From the NCBI GenBank assembly GCA_026119855.1, contig JAOWBW010000145.1, positions 682,001 to 746,000 of the forward strand: 64,000 nucleotides of DNA. The letters are read 5' to 3'. Positions 59,731-64,000 of the stretch are shown here, in pieces. A model generated the notes under the pieces. The model did not search any database. It was not told the DNA's origin and worked only from the letters and a program-made list of their open reading frames with translations. Position numbers and translations under genes: made by a program. Positions within the stretch are counted from its first letter, which is position 1, and the number at the start of each line of letters is the position of its first letter. The stretch comes from Campanula takesimana. Lineage: Eukaryota; Streptophyta; Magnoliopsida; Asterales; Campanulaceae.

Positions 59731-59789
59731 CTACGCAGACCTGAGCTCCTCACCTTGAGGAGAACGTAGGCAACCTCCCGGTTCGGTCC
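59731..59789 (+). other. Candidate structured RNA motif 1, Tat2 interior
   Basis: CTACG (59731-59735) with CGTAG (59765-59769). The inner stem is CTCCTC/GAGGAG. The second hairpin AACC-TCCC-GGTT keeps its stem with a changed loop. Confidence 0.65.
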
Positions 59790-60202
59790 AAAATATACAC
59801 AACCCACCTCGAGCCAATTTTCTTTCTCTTCTCTCTTCCCCCATATTTCTACTCCTGACTTCTTCACTCACAATTGATCAAAACATTTATTAATTTGAGG
59901 CTACTTGTTTACCAATTAACCATAACTCATTAACTAATCAACGAGGTCCATTCTCGAGCAATCAAATGAGAATATTGAATAAAACAATTTTCAAATGTCT
60001 CGACAAGTCTTCTGTTCTACAATCTAGGAAAGAGCTAAACACTTACTTTCTGTCAAGCAGGGGCTTCCTTCCTTTTATATACACTCAATTGTCTAAAGAG
60101 TCAAAATGCGAGTACTATCTCTCTCTCCCTCTCACTATCACCAAAATGCCCCCGCATGTTTAAACAATTATTTTTCCTTTTTTGAGTCGACTGAATGATT
60201 TT

Positions 60203-60206
<4 letters not shown>

Positions 60207-60234
<28 letters not shown>
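60207..60234 (+). repeat. A-tract before motif 2, Tat2
   Basis: A pure run of about 28 A, followed by GATGACGCAAAAGAGATGCCCG and motif 2. The Og copies also place A-rich runs just upstream of motif 2. Confidence 0.7.
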
Positions 60235-60236
<2 letters not shown>

Positions 60237-60256
60237 TGACGCAAAAGAGATGCCCG

Positions 60257-60286
60257 CTAGATTGAAAACCCGAAAGGGCGGTCTAG
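60257..60286 (+). other. Candidate structured RNA motif 2, Tat2 (third)
   Basis: CTAGATTG with CGGTCTAG. Inner hairpin CCC-GAAA-GGG. The upstream flank is identical in kind to the second motif 2 of Og. Confidence 0.65.
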
Positions 60287-60307
60287 GCAGAAAAAAGGGT
60301 GTGTCTT

Positions 60308-60610
60308 AAAGGAGGTAGGATACCCCGCTCTACACCCTTATCGAACTGGGGCTTCCCCAACAGAATGGGTCGACTATGTGTTTTCTCGGAGAATACCGAG
60401 GTCCCAACAAGAATATACTTAGAAGAAGGGCATCCCTCATCATCAAGCTTGACGTAGAGTTTCTCAAAGGAGGGAGGGTACCCGCTCACCAAATTAGATA
60501 ATCCCCAACGGAATGGGTCGACTATGTGGTTTCCCAGAGAATACCGAGGCGTCAACAAGGATACACTTAGAAGAAGGGCACCCCTCATCGTCAAACTCGG
60601 CACGCGACGA
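60308..60610 (+). repeat. 167-bp tandem duplication, Tat2 interior
   Basis: Two diverged copies starting AAAGGAGG at 60308 and 60475, sharing GAATGGGTCGACTATGTG, AGAATACCGAGG and CTTAGAAGAAGGGCA. A 106-aa minus-strand frame crosses both, but the 167-base offset is not a multiple of three, so I do not call it a gene. Confidence 0.7.
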
Positions 60611-60779
60611 CCTATTTGGATTGATTAGAATCATAATTAATTATAAGGCATCTGTATAAGATCATAACACTTTCATAAAGTTTTCTCCTCCCCGACACTT
60701 TGTTTATAAACCCTCACTCTTGGTCTCCACAAAATTGTAAAAACATCTTCGGTCCGTCCGGGACCCATTTATGTGATTC

Positions 60780-62280
60780 CCAGAGTTGACTCGGTCCTTT
60801 ACCCTATCTCCTACACTTTAGGGAACCTTTAGGACTAAACCCTCAACTCTCTAGGTCCCAAGCCTACCCGGTCAGTCTTACCTAGGTTACACCATAACTC
60901 CTTAGGTCCCGAACCTACCCGGTGAGTCTTACCTAGATTACATCATAACCCCTTAGTTCGACCTTCCGCAAGTTTGTAGCATGACCCCTTAGGCCTTAAA
61001 CCGGCTCTACCTAGACCTTCAAACCTTAAACCGGTTAGCCAAAGCCAAGTCCTTAGGATGAACCATTAGGTCCCGAACCTACTGGTCCCAAGACTACCCG
61101 ATCTCCTAGATCTCAAACCTACCAACACATACTCGTCCTTACCCTATCTAGGCCATAGCTCTTTTATCCTCCTAGGTCCAGCCTCTTAGATCTACCCAGT
61201 CTAACCTGTTGAACGATCCCTTAGATCCTAAGTCCATGCAAGGCCGCCAAACACCTACCTTATAGGTCTCTAGCATATCTGATTCACACCTTAGGTCTCA
61301 ACTCCTAAACCCTTTAGATCACAAAACTGTCTACCCTCTAAGTCTATAACCTTAGAGCTCGTCCCTTAGAACTCTTTAGTTCCCAAGCCTTCTTGGTCTG
61401 ACCAACTAAATCTATGTTATCCATACTTCTTGGGTCTAAACCCCTCTACAAACCTGGTGTCACCCATTAGCCGCGAGAGACTACCTAGCCTGACCTTCAC
61501 CCCTTAGGTCTCCAACCTACTTAATCCAAGTCGAGTCCAAACCTCGAACCTACGCGATCCTCTCCTTAAACTCCATGGATCTCAAACATCGCTCCCCTAA
61601 CCTAAACCTCGAACCTGCTCAAGCACATAGGATCTCCTGCGTACCGCGCCATGCCATAGACCCGTCCGGTCAGAACTCGTGCGCTTAACACCTTTGGGGT
61701 CCCATCCCTAGCCTACCTTCAGAATCGCCGAACGAGCTTGGTCACGCGCAATGACCTCTAAGACAAACTTAGGTCCTAAGCATACCCAATCCAACTTAGG
61801 CACCTATTGTACTCGAGCAAAGTCTTGGACACTCAATCCCTTTACCTAAAGCGCCAACATGGTCACATGTCCAGACCCATTTCTCGCACATGGCTCACAC
61901 CTAGCACACCTTAGAGCCCAAACCCGACATGCGTATTAGGTACTAGGATCATCCAATCCCAATCCATTGCTCCTTGGCCGACCTCAAGCCTGCTTGGTCC
62001 TAATCCATAACGCGGTTTCTCTAGGACAAAAGACTTACCCGCTTGAAAGCCTTATGTTCCAACGCTACCCTGCCTAGCCTTCGATCTCCTAGATCTCACG
62101 CCTACCATTCCATTAGGCCCCGGTCTCCTTAACACATGTCTGAGTCTTACCCTAGCTAAACCCTAGAACTTTAGCCTAGGTCTAATCTATCGAGCCTATC
62201 CAGCCACAAGGTATCAAGCTCATTTGCCCCAAACCGCAACACTCTTAGACCTCAAACTTGCTCGGTCTAAACCAAGACAA
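60780..62280 (+). repeat. Degenerate CTTAGGTC/CCTAGG-rich tract
   Basis: Loosely repeated phrases such as CCTTAGGTCCCGAACCTACC. Spacing is irregular and many copies are damaged. It looks like an older, eroded part of the array that follows. Confidence 0.5.
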
Positions 62281-63680
62281 ACCTTCAAATGCTTTCGGTC
62301 TCCAAACCCTAGCCTTAAACCTAGGTAAACACATTCTCTAAACCCTAGCCTCAAGCCTAGGTAGTCATATCATTCTCTCTGAACCCTAGCCTCAAGCCTA
62401 GGTAATTACATCCTTCCTAAACCCTAGCCCCGAGCCTAGGTAGTTACATCCCTTCCAAACCTAGGTATTTACACCCTTCCTAAACCCTAGCCTTGATCCT
62501 AGGTAGTCACGTATCCTCTCTAAACCCTAGCCTCAAGCCTAGGTAGTCATATCATTCTCTCTGAACCCTAGCCTCAAGCCTAGGTAATTACATCCTTTCA
62601 AACCCTAGCCTAAAGCCTAGGAAGTTACATCCTTCTTAAACCCTAGCCTTGATCCTAGGTAGCTACACCCTTCCTAAACCCTAACCTTAATCCTAGGTAG
62701 TCACATATCCTCTCTAAACCCTAGCCTTAAGCCTAGGAAACCACAACATCCCCTTTAACCCTAGCCCAAATTCTAGGGAATTTCCAAAGCCCCGTATGCA
62801 ACATCATTTCCAAATTCCCGAAACCCTAGTCTCGAAACCTAGGAAATTTACAATCTCAATTCTCCGTTTTATTGAACCCTAGTCCAAAACCTAGGATATA
62901 ATGCCCTGTCCAAAACTCAATCGACCCTAGCCTCAGGCCTAGGAAGCCGCGTTCGCTCTGAACCCTAGCCTCGAGCCTAGGTAGTCGCATTCGCTCTAAA
63001 CCCTAGCCTCGAGCCTAGGTACTCGCATTCGCTCCAAACCCTAGCCTCAAGCCTAGGTAGTCGCACTCTTTCTAAACCCTAGCCGCAGGGCCTAGGAGAC
63101 TATATCCTCACTAAACTCTATCATCGAGCCTAGGATTCAACATTCCCTTCAAACCCTAGTCCTAGACTTAGGAAATTCCTTTACCTTAGTCTCAAAATAT
63201 AGGAAGTTTACAGTCCTTAGCCTTAAAACCTAGCCTAAAGCCTAGGTTACCACGAACATTTCCAAGCCTTAGTCACCAATCCCGGAAAATGGTGAACCCT
63301 AACATCAAGCTTAGTGGACCTTCCACAAAAGCAATCCCTCTTCCCAACGGTCCATGGTCTCAAGCCTAGGAAGTCACAACCTTTCCAACTCCCAGCCTTA
63401 TGTCTAAAAGCCAACGCCTTTGCAACCTCTGAGCCTACCACAACTCCAAGCCCTAGCCTCCTAGACCTAGGAAATTCCTAAACCCTAGTCCCAAACCTAG
63501 GAGAGTCATGGTCCTTAAACACCGGTTTCCAAACCCTTGTTCGAAACCCTAACATTTAGGAAGTTCCGAAACCTCAACCTTTCCAAGCCCTAGCACTAAG
63601 CCTAGGATAGAATACTCTCCTCATGCTTAAATAAACTCCAATCCCTAGCCTGTAAGCCTAGGAAACCCACATTATCTCCA
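62281..63680 (+). repeat. AAACCCTAGCC...GCCTAGG array
   Basis: Roughly thirty units of 30-40 bases, typically TAAACCCTAGCCTCAAGCC followed by TAGGTAGTCACATCC. CCTAG and CTAGG arms can pair within each unit. AAACCCTA resembles the plant telo-box (AAACCCTAA), but units usually continue AG. Confidence 0.75.
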
Positions 63681-64000
63681 AGACATAATCTAAATCCCAA
63701 GAAGCCGTGACATCTTTGGCATCCCTATCTCAAGATTAGGAGATCACCATCTTCCTTATTCCCTTTCCTTAAAAAAGCCTTAGGTCCTACCTCTAGGCAA
63801 CCAAGAAAAATATCCCTTACCTAACACCTTGGTCTCAATGGCTCGTAGCCTCATCCCCTCCTAAATTAGGATAAGCGGAACCCAGATCATGTTTCCCATA
63901 TTAGCAACTCCCCGAGAGTCCATCTCCTTCGCGTCTCCCTAAAGGTCATTTGCCCTTGTGACTCACCAAAGAGTCCCTTGTGACTCCCCGAAAGTCTATC
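63681..64000 (+). other. Tat2 interior at window end
   Basis: Eroded continuation with GTGACTCCCCGAAAGTC phrases. No gene seen. The element continues beyond the window. Confidence 0.4.

Noticed and set aside
59195..59867. Minus-strand frames of 121 and 91 aa in Tat2
   Set aside because: They run antisense through motifs 1 and 2 and a TA repeat, with no recognisable domain.
60283..60603. 106-aa minus-strand frame with an apparent internal repeat
   Set aside because: Explained by a 167-bp DNA duplication not divisible by three; there is no domain, and it is antisense to the element.
62281..63680. Interstitial telomeric repeat
   Set aside because: Units contain AAACCCTAG but are 30-40 bases long and not (CCCTAAA)n, so this is not a telomere remnant.

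Overview
This is eukaryotic, almost certainly higher-plant (eudicot-like) DNA. I find no host gene, tRNA, rRNA or bacterial-type feature. The window is a stack of nested LTR retrotransposons. The evidence is LTRs of 1.3-2.7 kb with TG...CA ends, primer-binding sites of two plant classes (initiator-Met type TGGTATCAGAGC and the Tat/Ogre-type TGGCGACTCYGCTGGGGA), polypurine tracts, Gag zinc knuckles, Ty3 integrase fragments and Ty1/copia RT-RNase H fragments. Lineage names are from memory of these families and no database was searched.

Layout. (1) 1-3722, 11600-12651 and 33348-46605 are an Ogre/Tat-like non-autonomous family ('Og'). Three copies of its interior are visible, and the last two are joined through a shared LTR. 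(2) 3723-11599 is Ty3-type element A (+ strand, decayed pol) inside Og copy 1. (3) 12652-33247 is Ty3-type element B (- strand), also inside Og copy 1. (4) 14443-28428 is element C (- strand) inside B's left LTR. C is an LTR-interior-LTR-interior-LTR tandem with one AAGAG duplication at its outer ends. (5) 33248-33347 is a 100-N assembly gap that probably hides several kb. (6) 46606-53617 holds three copia pieces: a (+) copy, an old decayed (-) copy, and a (-) copy whose LTR faces the first in inverted orientation. (7) 53618-64000 is a second Tat-like family ('Tat2') with complete LTR, PBS, a mini-Gag ORF and very long degenerate hairpin arrays.

Inferred nesting: the (+) and (-) copias inserted into the old copia. 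Og inserted into the (+) copia and Tat2 into the (-) copia. A and B inserted into Og, and C into B.

Most interesting signal: the non-coding parts of Og and Tat2 share two compact motifs that look like structured RNAs with compensatory base changes. Motif 1 (8 copies) is a CTACG...CGTAG stem-loop followed at once by a small stem-loop, usually capped UUCG. Motif 2 (9 copies) is a CTAGR stem; in six copies it encloses a CCC-GAAA-GGG-type hairpin with a GNRA-like loop. Downstream of the mini-Gag both families keep the order motif 2 - motif 1 - motif 2. With small Gag-derived proteins that lack capsid but keep zinc knuckles, this suggests parasitic retroelements built from an RNA domain plus an RNA-binding mini-Gag. 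The pairing is visible in the sequence; the function is inference.
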